From Candidatus Neomarinimicrobiota bacterium (lineage in GTDB: Bacteria > Fidelibacterota > UBA2242 > B5-G15): 64,000 nucleotides of DNA. Under the pieces are notes generated by a model that was given only the letters and a program-made list of their open reading frames with translations, searched no databases and was not told the DNA's origin. The DNA is taken from positions 82,975-146,974 of the forward strand of contig JACDNV010000009.1 in NCBI GenBank assembly GCA_017656425.1, read 5' to 3'. Within the stretch, counting starts at the first letter, position 1. Each line of letters opens with the position of its first letter. A program made the translations under genes and the position numbers. Shown here in pieces: positions 8,945 through 18,234 of the stretch.

Positions 8945-10039
8945 TTAATCTTCCCTGTATTTCCATTCAATCATTTTAGATGTTAGCCATAACATTGGCG
9001 CCTGTCCATGAAAATCACCGCATACTCTTGGTCTTTTTAGATAAAATTCAAGGTCGTTTACCTGACCTGTGCCAACGCATACTTCTCTCAAATTACCATC
9101 TTTATTAAGATGATTGACTAAAGCAATCCACGCTTTTTTCACTGCTTTTAAATATTTTTTCTTTGGTAGTAAGCCTTTATCTATACCAACTGCCATTGCG
9201 TACGCAAACATCGCCGTACAAGATGATTCTGTCCATGAATAGGGATAATCGATTATCTGGCGCCACATGCCGTTTTCAGTCTGATACTGCAATAAAGCAG
9301 ACATCATCTTTCTGTATCCCTTAAGAATTATATAATAATATTCATTTTCCTTAGGTAAACTACTCAGTACCTCGGCCATGGCTGATGCTACCCATCCATT
9401 TCCTCTACCCCAAAAATAATGACTTACGCCACCGTGGAAAAATAATCCGTTGGTTTGCTGAAGGCTATCTATATACACCGATAGAAATTTAGCTGCTCGC
9501 TCAGCGTAAATGTTTTTACCTGTTGCTCTATATGTCTGTATCTGAAGCATACCTACCATATACATATCATCGATCCAGAAACGAGCCTCATGAGTAAGCC
9601 CGTGCGTTTCTAATGTGTCCCACTGGTAATCTGCAAATGTTAGCCCCTGCTTTAAAAAATCCTCTTTACCCGTTACAAGGTAAATTTCCAGTGGGACAAT
9701 ACCAATAACACTTAAATCAACATGAGGTCTTCTACATACTAATATAGATGTGTCATATAGGAGGGGTTCATATCTGGCAATAATTTTTTCTATTAAATCC
9801 TTTCTTTGAGTTAATCTGGCATATCTCAATGCTCCTACTGCAGTACCTGCTTCTGAATAGTGAAGACCTCTATTGATATAAATCATATAGTCTCTTTGTA
9901 GCAGGTTCTCAACAATTTTTTCTCCTATCAAGACAGGATCATATTTTCCTTCTAGGAATTTTAAATTTTTGGCTAAGGTTATAAGGTTTATACAAATAAC
10001 CAATAATAATATTGTAACAGGTAATCCAGATTTTTTCAT
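8945..10039 (-). CDS. GH105-family unsaturated rhamnogalacturonyl hydrolase
   Basis: The family removes the unsaturated uronic acid left at the end of pectin oligosaccharides by lyases. An N-terminal signal segment (MKKSGLPVTILLLVICINLI) directs it to the periplasm or outside. Family marks are HGLTHEARFWIDDMYM (catalytic aspartate region), WGRGNGWV and the YPYSWTESSCTAMFAYA segment of the (alpha/alpha)6 barrel; its length of 364 residues fits. The start at 10039 is preferred because GGAGGAG sits just upstream and overlaps the earlier in-frame ATG at 10051. It lies directly upstream of, and on the same strand as, the Reg_prop sensor, suggesting regulation by or co-expression with it. Confidence 0.88.
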   Translation of the reverse strand: MKKSGLPVTILLLVICINLITLAKNLKFLEGKYDPVLIGEKIVENLLQRDYMIYINRGLHYSEAGTAVGALRYARLTQRKDLIEKIIARYEPLLYDTSILVCRRPHVDLSVIGIVPLEIYLVTGKEDFLKQGLTFADYQWDTLETHGLTHEARFWIDDMYMVGMLQIQTYRATGKNIYAERAAKFLSVYIDSLQQTNGLFFHGGVSHYFWGRGNGWVASAMAEVLSSLPKENEYYYIILKGYRKMMSALLQYQTENGMWRQIIDYPYSWTESSCTAMFAYAMAVGIDKGLLPKKKYLKAVKKAWIALVNHLNKDGNLREVCVGTGQVNDLEFYLKRPRVCGDFHGQAPMLWLTSKMIEWKYRED

Positions 10040-10067
10040 GTTCTCCTCCATAATTTATTATTGTTGC

Positions 10068-11480
10068 TTATTTTTCAAGTTTTGCAACCGTTTCGACGTG
10101 TGGTGTATGAGGAAACATATCAACCGGTTGTATCTCAATAAGTTTATAATTTCCCTCATTAATAAGTAGACTTATATCCCTGGCTTGAGTTGATGGTTTA
10201 CAAGAAACATATACTATTTTAGGAGGTGAAATTTTTATTATTTCCTTTATGAGTTTTGGTGACATACCTGATCTTGGAGGATCGGTGATCATTACATCCG
10301 GCGATGGTATTTCTTTTAATATTTGGCTAAAGAATTTAGAAGGTCTGCTAAGATCAACCTCGAAAAACTCTACATTGTTGATACCGTTATCTTTTGCATT
10401 AAGTTTCGCATATTTAATAGAGTCCTGTCTCACCTCAAAACCAAAAACTGATTTTGCTTTATCTGCTATATAGAGTGATATTGTTCCGATTCCAGAGAAT
10501 AAATCCCAAACAATCTGATTGCCATTTAAATCAGCGTAATTCTTAATCACAGTATATAAATCCTCAACGGTTTCTGAGTTTGTCTGAAAAAATGACAGCG
10601 GTGAAATCTTATATTGAAGTCCTGCTATCTTTTCATGGATGTAATCTCTACCAAAAAGAGTATAATATTTTTCAGCATCTACTATTCCAGCTAAACCAGT
10701 ATAGCAAGAAATAGTAAAACTCTCTAGGTTACTTAGTCCATTTTTAATTGTTTCTACAAATGGCCGAAATATATCAATCCACTTTTCATCTATGGAATTT
10801 ATTACTAAATTTATCATCACCTCATCTGTCATATAGCCTTTTCTGATTACAAGATGCCTTAAAAGACCTTGATGGGTTTTCTGATTGTAGCATGGAATAT
10901 TATTTTTTAGAGCAAATTCTCTAAAAGCTTTTAATATGAATTGAGCTTCCTCTGGAGCTATTAGACAATCGTCAATATCAATTGCCTTATAGTAATTGTT
11001 TGGCGCTCGTAAGCCAAGAGCAAAATTTAGAGGTTTTTCTTTATCAAAATCGGCAATCCATCTCTTATCTGAAAAAGCAAATTCCATTTTGTTTCTATAT
11101 CTATATATTTTTTTTGAAGGTATTATATCATTTATCTTGATTCTTTTTATATTTCCGAGCTTGTTAAAAATATCTTCAATCTGCTTTTTTAAAAATTTTT
11201 TCTGATATTCGTATTTTATATTTTGATATTTACATCCTCCGCAGTGGTAAAAATACTTGCATTGTGGAGTCTCCTCAATTTCGCTCTGCTGAACTACTTT
11301 TAATAATTTTGCTTTACCATAGTCGCTTCTGGTTTTTTTTACTTCAGCAAGGATTTTCTGTCCTGGCACAGAGTTATCAACGAAGATTACATAACCATTG
11401 ACTTTGGCTAAGCCCAGCCCACCGTATACCAGGTCCTCTATTTTAAGCTCTAATACCTGCCCCTTTTTCACCGGAATCAT
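10068..11480 (-). CDS. rlmD: RlmD/TrmA-family RNA (uracil-C5)-methyltransferase
   Basis: It is an S-adenosylmethionine-dependent enzyme that methylates uracil C5 in rRNA or tRNA. A TRAM domain fills residues 1-60 (GQVLELKIEDLVYGGLGLAKV), followed by iron-sulfur cluster cysteines in C-x5-C-x2-C (CKYFYHCGGC) with a further Cys near IDDCLIAPEEA. The SAM site is WDLFSGIGTISLYIA, and the catalytic motifs are DPPRSGM and VYVSCKPST. The ATG at 11480 follows the stop of the upstream gene by one base, so the pair is translationally coupled; a TTG nine bases earlier is the alternative. Target position (1939, 747 or tRNA U54) cannot be told from sequence alone. Confidence 0.88.
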   Translation of the reverse strand: MIPVKKGQVLELKIEDLVYGGLGLAKVNGYVIFVDNSVPGQKILAEVKKTRSDYGKAKLLKVVQQSEIEETPQCKYFYHCGGCKYQNIKYEYQKKFLKKQIEDIFNKLGNIKRIKINDIIPSKKIYRYRNKMEFAFSDKRWIADFDKEKPLNFALGLRAPNNYYKAIDIDDCLIAPEEAQFILKAFREFALKNNIPCYNQKTHQGLLRHLVIRKGYMTDEVMINLVINSIDEKWIDIFRPFVETIKNGLSNLESFTISCYTGLAGIVDAEKYYTLFGRDYIHEKIAGLQYKISPLSFFQTNSETVEDLYTVIKNYADLNGNQIVWDLFSGIGTISLYIADKAKSVFGFEVRQDSIKYAKLNAKDNGINNVEFFEVDLSRPSKFFSQILKEIPSPDVMITDPPRSGMSPKLIKEIIKISPPKIVYVSCKPSTQARDISLLINEGNYKLIEIQPVDMFPHTPHVETVAKLEK

Positions 11481-11481
11481 T

Positions 11482-13071
11482 TTATTCAAAGTCTGTTTTA
11501 TCTATTTGCCAGTCGTATAAGTATTTCTTTGCATAATCAAGGTAAATTTTTTCTTTTTTAAAAAGTTCGAATAAATTAGGATCTATATGTCTATCCTTAG
11601 CCATAAATTCCATTATCCTCATCACTTCTGACAATTTTTTTGCAGGTTTGTATGGTCTATCTCGAGCAGTAAGTGCTTCAAAAATGTCGGATAGAGCAAG
11701 TATTCTTGCCTGAACTGAAAGTTGAGCTTCTTTTAAGCCATTTGGATATCCTGAGCCATCCAACTTTTCATGATGACTGCCAGCTATTTCTGGTACTCGC
11801 TTTAGCTTTTTTGGATATGGTAGTTGATTTAGCATTTTTATCGTTACAACCACATGATTATTTATAATTTGACGCTCCTCATCAGTTAGAGTGCCTCGAC
11901 AAACCAGTAAATTTTTTACCTCATCATCATTTAATAGATTAACCTTTTTATTATCAATTTTTATTTTACGTTTTGCAATCTGTCTAATTTTGTTTTTTAA
12001 ATCTTCATTTAGAATCTCTCCACCAGTATTACATCTTTCAATTATTTTTAATTCTTCATTAAGACTTTCTATATCAGGTTCTGTTGATATTTTTTTGGCA
12101 TTTTCTTTCTTATATTCACTCATCAATTTTTTTAAATAAATATCCCTTTTTAAGACCTCATACCTCCAGCGTATTTCATTAATTCTATCATAAATGGTCT
12201 CAAGTTTTGTTGCTTTATCAACGACATATTCTGGAATAACAATTTTTCCAATATCATGCATCCATGCAGCAATTCTCAATTCTTTCAACTCATCGTCCGA
12301 GAATTTTAACCTGTCAAATGGTGGATAATCAACCTGATTGATTTTATTGGCAATCATCATAGTAAGATCAGCGACTCTCTCGATATGACCAGCAGTATAT
12401 GGTGATTTCTCGTCAATAGCAGTAGCAATAACCTGTATAAATGATTCAAATAAATTCTCAAGGTCTCGGATTAGTCTTGTATTATTAATTGAAACAGCAG
12501 CTTGTGATGCCAGTGATGAGATTAATTCTTCATCATCTTTGGTAAAAGCTCTTACCTGCCCTGTTTCTATATCAATGGCATTTATTAGCTGAAGAACTCC
12601 TATAATTTCGTCTTCGTGATCTTTCATCGGGACAACGAGCATTGATTTCGACCTGTAGCCTGTGTTTTTATCAAATGCTCTTGTTCCAGAAAAATCAAAT
12701 CCATCAACATAATAGACATCTGGAATGTTTACAATTTCACCTGTTAAAGATACATAGCAGGATACCATGGCAAAGTTGGGTTTACCGTTTATATATAAAT
12801 TTAGTGGTTTCCAGTTTATTGGGTTTCCTGACACTCCTCCCATTTTTATTTTCAGACTATCATTTTGCACGATTTCAAAATTCAGGTGTTTTTTATCATC
12901 ACTAACCAGATAAAGAGTACCACCATCGGCGCTTGTAAATTTCCTTGCCTGTTCAAGTATCATCTGAAGAAGCTTGGGGAGATTATGTTCGGATGATAAA
13001 GCTACTCCAATTTTTGTCAAGGTTTTTACAAGACTCTGTAATCTTTCTAAATTATCTTTTGTCTTATCCAT
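11482..13071 (-). CDS. GAF domain HD-GYP phosphodiesterase
   Basis: It probably hydrolyses cyclic di-GMP in response to a ligand. A GAF sensor domain covers about residues 20-195 (ADGGTLYLV, SKSMLVVPMKD, IIGVLQLINA). An HD-GYP domain follows: HIERVADL at 229, the HD pair in MHDIGK near 272, and HHEKLDGSGYP near 433, with the metal-binding residues intact. Between HD and GYP there is an unusually long charged helical insertion (about residues 290-400, rich in Lys, Glu, Ile). It has no membrane segment, so it is cytoplasmic. The diguanylate cyclase at 24412-25221 could supply the substrate. Confidence 0.9.
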   Translation of the reverse strand: MDKTKDNLERLQSLVKTLTKIGVALSSEHNLPKLLQMILEQARKFTSADGGTLYLVSDDKKHLNFEIVQNDSLKIKMGGVSGNPINWKPLNLYINGKPNFAMVSCYVSLTGEIVNIPDVYYVDGFDFSGTRAFDKNTGYRSKSMLVVPMKDHEDEIIGVLQLINAIDIETGQVRAFTKDDEELISSLASQAAVSINNTRLIRDLENLFESFIQVIATAIDEKSPYTAGHIERVADLTMMIANKINQVDYPPFDRLKFSDDELKELRIAAWMHDIGKIVIPEYVVDKATKLETIYDRINEIRWRYEVLKRDIYLKKLMSEYKKENAKKISTEPDIESLNEELKIIERCNTGGEILNEDLKNKIRQIAKRKIKIDNKKVNLLNDDEVKNLLVCRGTLTDEERQIINNHVVVTIKMLNQLPYPKKLKRVPEIAGSHHEKLDGSGYPNGLKEAQLSVQARILALSDIFEALTARDRPYKPAKKLSEVMRIMEFMAKDRHIDPNLFELFKKEKIYLDYAKKYLYDWQIDKTDFE

Positions 13072-13127
13072 TCGGCTATATAATAAACTTAACTACTATA
13101 AAAGATAGTTAATATTATCCTAGGTTA

Positions 13128-13161
13128 CAAAAAGAAAAAGACTCCGCCGAATAGCGGAGTC
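13128..13161 (-). terminator. rho-independent terminator of the 77-residue protein gene
   Basis: GACTCCGC (13140-13147) and GCGGAGTC (13154-13161) form a perfect eight-pair stem around a six-base loop. Read on the minus strand it is followed at once by a T-rich tract (CTTTTTCTTTTTG). It lies 34 bases past the stop of the small gene. Confidence 0.88.
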
Positions 13162-13195
13162 AAAGATTTCCCAAAATAGATAATACAGGTTAATT

Positions 13196-13429
13196 TTAGC
13201 CTGCTTTTCTTCCTCTGGCCATTTTGGCTCTTGCGATGTCACCATCCTTATCAATAAAATAGAGGTACCCATCTTCTCTTTTTACATTGGCTGTGTAGAC
13301 TACTTCCGCTCCACCCCCCTTATCTTTTCCACGTGCCATTTTTGATCTTGCGACGTTTCCGTTTTTGTCAACATAGTACAAATAACCTTTTTCTTTTTTA
13401 ATCCCACATCTTACAACTTTTTCTGCCAT
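13196..13429 (-). CDS. small protein with a duplicated 'GYLY-DK-G-AR-KMARG' module
   Basis: It is 77 residues and not assigned to a named family. It consists of two near-copies of one module, residues about 8-38 (KKEKGYLYYVDKNGNVAR) and 44-76 (KREDGYLYFIDKDGDIAR), each ending [AS]KMARG plus basic residues. The pattern of alternating aromatic, acidic-turn and basic residues suggests two small beta-hairpins with a positively charged tail. It has no signal peptide. It is a single-gene transcription unit with a strong Shine-Dalgarno (AGGAGG), a good sigma-70-type promoter and a perfect terminator, which suggests high expression. A nucleic-acid-binding role is possible from its charge, but this is only inference. 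Confidence 0.8.
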   Translation of the reverse strand: MAEKVVRCGIKKEKGYLYYVDKNGNVARSKMARGKDKGGGAEVVYTANVKREDGYLYFIDKDGDIARAKMARGRKAG

Positions 13430-13479
13430 AATTTTTTACCTCCTTTTATTTCCTTAACGCTTCCTCTTCATTTTATATA

Positions 13480-13508
13480 ATCTTAAATTACAAAATTGTA
13501 AATGTCAA
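13480..13508 (-). promoter_or_regulatory. sigma-70-type promoter for the 77-residue protein
   Basis: On the minus strand there is a perfect TTGACA (13508-13503), a 17-base spacer and TAAGAT (13485-13480). Transcription would start near 13473, about 45 bases before the start codon, which has an AGGAGG ribosome binding site. Confidence 0.6.
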
Positions 13509-13586
13509 GAAAATCTTTCGTCGATTTATATAAAAAATTAAGGAAAACACTATAATTTTTATTTTGCAAGGCAAATTCTTGGCTAT

Positions 13587-16500
13587 CTATCTTAAAAGAA
13601 GCATTTTAATATTAGCTGAGAATCCCCTTGCCTCCATTCTGCAGATATAAACCCCTCCGGGTACTGGTGCGCCAAAATCATCGGTGCCATCCCAATTAAC
13701 GCTATAATTTCCTGGACTATGATAACCGGATGCAAGAGTTTTTATTTTTTTTCCCAATAAATTGTAAATGGTAAGCTCTATATTACCATATTTAGGTACA
13801 TAGTAATCAATTCTGGTAGATATGTTAAAAGGATTTGGAGTATTTTGCCTTAAGTTAAAATCATTTGGATTGTAGTCAGATAGGTAGTATTCCATTCTTG
13901 TCTTAAAAGTAAAGGGTGATTTATCGCTATTTGACCCCCATGTTATATTCCCGGATTTATCAATTGCTGATACTTTCCAGAAATATTTTTTATTAAATTC
14001 AAGGGGAAAGGTTAGCTTGTAAGTGATAGTATTTGAATCAGAATGCTCTACCACTGTTTCTATTAAGTAGGTATTGAAGAGAGAATCATCGCTTAGATAA
14101 AATTTATAAAATATATTGTCGAAAGGATCAGGGTCATAGCTTGCTTCCCATTTAAAAGTTGGATCAACATTTGTTGTATCCTGACCTGGCAAAGGGTAAA
14201 GGATATTGAAATTTACTGGTGGAGAATCCTTACTATTAACTCCAAATATGATGGTTCTTGACCATACAGATTCATTATTGTCTGGATCAACTGCTTTTAT
14301 TCGATATGCATATAATTTGTCTTCCTTAAGAGGTCCTATCTGGCATGTATTTTCTCCAGTCTCTGTTTCAATTATATATTTTTTATCTTTCTTTTCCAGA
14401 CTCCAGTACTGAATTTTATATTTTATTTGCTTAGGGCTTGAGAGTGGATCTGGATCAGTTACAGGGAGCCAGCTTATTATTGGTTTAAGATTATCAACGA
14501 CCATTGAATCTGAAGGTAAGAATCCTTCTGTCACGGAGTAAGGTGGTTCTTTTATCAAATCCAGAATGAAATAATTTATTTTAGACCATTTTGAGTAGTA
14601 GCCTGCTCTATCTATAGATCTAATTCTATAGAACCAAGTGATGTTGTCTTTTAGATTAATAGGGATCCTTAAGAAATTTTCTCCTTCTTTGGTAAATAAG
14701 TTTATGGTTGTATCAATGAAATTTGAATCAGTTGATAGTTGTACTTCATATCTTATTGTAGTAGGAATATCAGAGAAATCGGGATCTTTTGCATGATTCC
14801 ATTTTATTGTTGTGTTTTTTCCCTTTACTATCAAGCCATCCGCAGGGTAAAAGTATCCTTTTGGTTCTTGTGGAGGTTCATTCTGATTGTTATATATAAA
14901 TCGTGGATAGAAAGTAGGTGACATACTCTTTATTCCGTACCTGTCTACAGCAATTACTCTCCAATAGTAAAGAGAATTTTCATCTAAAAGGGAATTAGCT
15001 CCGAGATCAGAAAGGTAAATGCTATATTCTTTTTTCCTTGAGTCTGGGGTATATTCTTTTATCACTTTTGGTGTTAAAAAATTTGGGTCATTATCTATTT
15101 CCAAAATATATTTTATCGTATCGAAAGGATCGGGGTCTGTTGTGGCTATCCATGAAAAGAATCCCTTATAGTTTATTTCCGTCAGGTCCGGTGGATATAT
15201 CTGTAATACCGGACCTATTGGAGGCTCATTAATTTTATTGACCCAGAAATAGTTAGTTTTTGACCAGTAAGATCTAGCATTATGCATATCATATGCCCGT
15301 ACTTTCCAGTAATATTTTTTATTTTCTAATAAACTGGAACTAAGCTTTATCATTGGAATTTCATCTTTTGTTTTAAGTAGATAAAATTTACCACCACTGA
15401 AAGTACTATCCTGGCTTATTATTACTTCATAATGCAATCGCTCTATAACATCGCTATCCATTGAGCTATCCCATCTGAGGATAGGTTTATCTGTATTTAC
15501 TACAGTATTATCGGGATAGAATCCAGATTCTGGAGCTGATGGAGGATTATTAACACCATCATCAAAAATGAATATCGAGTTATTCCAGTTTGTAATAATT
15601 TGTCCTCCCCATCCATCATCTACGCTAATCTGTAGCCTGTATACATTCCCTTCTTTTAATATACCAGTATCTATAATTGAGTATCTAAGTTGAATTTTCT
15701 GGACTGAATCATTAATCCATGTTTTAATTGCATTTTTTCCATCAAAATCCTTTATGCTTACTGATCGCGAACATATTATACTATCTTTTCCCCCATTAAA
15801 TATGAGGATTTTATAGTTAAGAACATCATTGTCTTTATCTTTCTTCTGTAGAAAGGTAATGAAATTCTGTGGAGTTACTGGGCTACCACCAATAGGTGAT
15901 ATTAATTCAGGGTATTCTGGTGGGGTATTGCCTTTATTTACAACAAAGGTTATTGAATTGCTCGAAGCTCTCCTGTTGCCAGTCATATCAATAGCATAAC
16001 ATTTTAAATGGTAGGTAAAATGGTTACGGAGGGAGTCTATATTAATAAAAATGGAGGTATCATTTGTAGTAAATTTTTTGCCCATTACTGTCAGTTCATA
16101 TCTAAGATAGTTATCTAAGGGTTTCTCTGGATCATTGGACTTTTTCCATTTTAATGTAAAGGATTTACTTACAGTATCCGGTAGGTTATCTATGATTTCG
16201 AAAGGAAGAGGTGGATGGTCTACCATGGAGATGAATATTCTTTTTACCGTTGACCAGTTGGAATATTCAACACCATCAAATGCTCTAACTTTGACGAAAT
16301 AATATGTGTCCTCGCTGAAAATGTTCGGTATTATGATTTCTTCTTTATGGGATGTTATTCTTAACATTGTATCGAATTCAGTAGATACCAAGCCAGTGTC
16401 CAGTGAAAAGACAATCTGATACCATATATCTTTGGATTTTATTTCATTATCTCGTGATATTTTCAGAGGTAGTTTGATTAATGGAGAGGATATAATGGTG

Positions 16501-16922
16501 TCATTTAAGATATTAATATCGGGAGTGGATGGTGGTGTATTTATTCTAAATTGCAGACTACACGGAGCAGAGAATTTTCTTCTGCCAATTTTTACCGATA
16601 CAGCGAAGAGGTGTTTTTTTCCTTCTTTTAAAAGGTCAGGAACATCTAACTTAAAATTTTCATCCATAATCTGTACCTCTTCATTTTTCCATATCAGAGA
16701 GATTTTGCCATCTTCCAGCGTATATAAGAAAAAGCTATAAATATTGCTTTTAACTCTTTCGCTTAGATTCCAGGAAAATGTGGGGCTTTTTGTCTTTATC
16801 TGATTGAGGTTGGATTCGTCCACTATAGATAGGTCGTATATAGGATTTCTCTCGGATGTGTGCGTGAAACTGTATAAAAGTAGAGTTAAGATAAATAATA
16901 TTGCAGACTTATATTTTTTCAT
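13587..16922 (-). CDS. secreted surface protein with fibronectin-III-like repeats and a C-terminal sorting-type domain
   Basis: This 1,111-residue protein opens with a signal peptide (KSAILFILTLLLYSFTHT). It is then built from roughly nine repeats of about 100 residues that share the pattern 'PP-P...P-D...L-W-...SxDPD-...Y-v-i......Y-W-v-a-D', for example RWDSSMDSDVIERLHYEV and KWNHAKDPDFSD. These are FN3-like modules. The last 80 residues (LRQNTPNPFN, VPKYGNIELTIYNLLGKK, GVYICRMEA) form the FlgD/Por-type C-terminal domain used as an outer-surface sorting signal in FCB-group bacteria. It overlaps coaE by four bases. It probably has an adhesive or scaffold role; no catalytic domain is seen. 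Confidence 0.85.
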   Translation of the reverse strand: MKKYKSAILFILTLLLYSFTHTSERNPIYDLSIVDESNLNQIKTKSPTFSWNLSERVKSNIYSFFLYTLEDGKISLIWKNEEVQIMDENFKLDVPDLLKEGKKHLFAVSVKIGRRKFSAPCSLQFRINTPPSTPDINILNDTIISSPLIKLPLKISRDNEIKSKDIWYQIVFSLDTGLVSTEFDTMLRITSHKEEIIIPNIFSEDTYYFVKVRAFDGVEYSNWSTVKRIFISMVDHPPLPFEIIDNLPDTVSKSFTLKWKKSNDPEKPLDNYLRYELTVMGKKFTTNDTSIFINIDSLRNHFTYHLKCYAIDMTGNRRASSNSITFVVNKGNTPPEYPELISPIGGSPVTPQNFITFLQKKDKDNDVLNYKILIFNGGKDSIICSRSVSIKDFDGKNAIKTWINDSVQKIQLRYSIIDTGILKEGNVYRLQISVDDGWGGQIITNWNNSIFIFDDGVNNPPSAPESGFYPDNTVVNTDKPILRWDSSMDSDVIERLHYEVIISQDSTFSGGKFYLLKTKDEIPMIKLSSSLLENKKYYWKVRAYDMHNARSYWSKTNYFWVNKINEPPIGPVLQIYPPDLTEINYKGFFSWIATTDPDPFDTIKYILEIDNDPNFLTPKVIKEYTPDSRKKEYSIYLSDLGANSLLDENSLYYWRVIAVDRYGIKSMSPTFYPRFIYNNQNEPPQEPKGYFYPADGLIVKGKNTTIKWNHAKDPDFSDIPTTIRYEVQLSTDSNFIDTTINLFTKEGENFLRIPINLKDNITWFYRIRSIDRAGYYSKWSKINYFILDLIKEPPYSVTEGFLPSDSMVVDNLKPIISWLPVTDPDPLSSPKQIKYKIQYWSLEKKDKKYIIETETGENTCQIGPLKEDKLYAYRIKAVDPDNNESVWSRTIIFGVNSKDSPPVNFNILYPLPGQDTTNVDPTFKWEASYDPDPFDNIFYKFYLSDDSLFNTYLIETVVEHSDSNTITYKLTFPLEFNKKYFWKVSAIDKSGNITWGSNSDKSPFTFKTRMEYYLSDYNPNDFNLRQNTPNPFNISTRIDYYVPKYGNIELTIYNLLGKKIKTLASGYHSPGNYSVNWDGTDDFGAPVPGGVYICRMEARGFSANIKMLLLR

Positions 16923-17512
16923 TTCTGCTTATGAATCTGTTCATAAAGCCTATCTATTTTTTCTCTTAATTCCTGAACTGTGCCATTGTTTTCGATAACA
17001 AAATCCGCCAGTTTTTTTTTCTCTTCGTCAGGCATTTGAAGCTGAGCCCTTTTTATGATGTCGTCTTTGGACAGGTACCCTCTTTTTAAAGCTCTTTTCA
17101 CCCTTAGGTCAAATCTGGCAACTACCAGAATTATGTAATCAAATTTTTTCTCTAAACCTGCTTCAAAAAGTAGTGGTATATCAGCGACGAATAGTTTGGT
17201 TTTATTTATCATCTTTGTTATATGTTTGTCGATTTCCTTAATTACTTCAGGATGTATAATGCTATTTAATATTTCCTGATTTTTTTTATTAGAGAAAGCC
17301 ACATCTGCCAAAGTTTTCGTGTCAAGAGCACCATTTTTTATTATTTTTATATTAAAAGATTTCTCTATGCTTTTTCTTACTTTATCACTTCTTATTATAA
17401 TTTCCTTTGCTATTCTATCTGAGTCAAATACATATGCTCCTTTTTCTTGGAATATTTCGCAAACCGTAGTTTTACCCGCTCCAATCCCTCCCGTCACTCC
17501 GATTTTTATCAT
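16919..17512 (-). CDS. coaE: dephospho-CoA kinase
   Basis: It performs the last step of coenzyme A synthesis, phosphorylating dephospho-CoA with ATP. The Walker A site is GVTGGIGAGKTTV at the N-terminus, followed by FDSDRIAKEII, the VADIPLLFEAGLE segment that binds substrate, and a lid with KRALKRGYLSKDD. The length of 197 residues is typical. It overlaps adk by four bases upstream and the surface-protein gene by four bases downstream, so the three are probably one translationally coupled transcript. Confidence 0.95.
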   Translation of the reverse strand: MIKIGVTGGIGAGKTTVCEIFQEKGAYVFDSDRIAKEIIIRSDKVRKSIEKSFNIKIIKNGALDTKTLADVAFSNKKNQEILNSIIHPEVIKEIDKHITKMINKTKLFVADIPLLFEAGLEKKFDYIILVVARFDLRVKRALKRGYLSKDDIIKRAQLQMPDEEKKKLADFVIENNGTVQELREKIDRLYEQIHKQK

Positions 17513-18162
17513 GAATTTAGGCCAAGTGCTTTTACTATATTTTTAAAAACCTCTTCTGGTTTGCATTCAGCATTCACCTCTTTTAGGATACCTATCTTTT
17601 TATAAAAATCCACAAGTGCTTCTGTTTGCTCCCTATAGACTTTTAATCTATTTCTAACCGTTTCTAATTTATCATCATCTCTTTGTATTAATCTGGTGCC
17701 ATCATAATCACAGATTTCATCATTCTTGGGAGGTGTTGTAATAAGGTTATAAACGGTATTACACGTAGGGCAAATTCTTCTGGACGTAAGTCTTGATATT
17801 AATATTTCGTCTTTCACATTCATCGATACCACCGCATCAAGCCTGTCTGAGTAGTTTTCCATTAATTTTTCCAGCCCCTGTGCCTGTACAACGGTTCGTG
17901 GAAAACCATCGAAGATTATATTCATATCTTTTTTGTTGTTTTTATAAATGATATCTTCTATTAAACTTATAATTATTTCATCTGGCACAAGTTCGCCTTT
18001 ATCCATGTACATCTTTGCTTTTTCCCCAAGCTCTGTTTTATTCTTAACAGCATCTCTCAAGATGTCACCTGTTGATATTTGCAGGAAATTAAAAGTTTTT
18101 ACAAGCATTTGTGATTGAGTGCCTTTCCCTGCTCCCGGTGGACCAAGCAGTACGATTTTCAT
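17509..18162 (-). CDS. adk: adenylate kinase with zinc-type lid
   Basis: It interconverts ATP, AMP and ADP. The P-loop is LLGPPGAGKGTQS; AMP-binding STGDILRD and FDGFPRTVVQAQGLE follow. The lid (about residues 125-162) has CPTC and, further on, CDYD, that is C-x2-C...C-x2-D, the zinc-binding arrangement known from Gram-positive and thermophilic enzymes. A strong AGGAGGT ribosome binding site precedes the ATG. It is coupled to coaE. Confidence 0.96.
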   Translation of the reverse strand: MKIVLLGPPGAGKGTQSQMLVKTFNFLQISTGDILRDAVKNKTELGEKAKMYMDKGELVPDEIIISLIEDIIYKNNKKDMNIIFDGFPRTVVQAQGLEKLMENYSDRLDAVVSMNVKDEILISRLTSRRICPTCNTVYNLITTPPKNDEICDYDGTRLIQRDDDKLETVRNRLKVYREQTEALVDFYKKIGILKEVNAECKPEEVFKNIVKALGLNS

Positions 18163-18234
18163 TTCTACCTCCTTTTTAGGTTGTTGTTTACAAGATATGA
18201 AAAATAACCAAGAAATTTACCAAATCTGTCTTTT

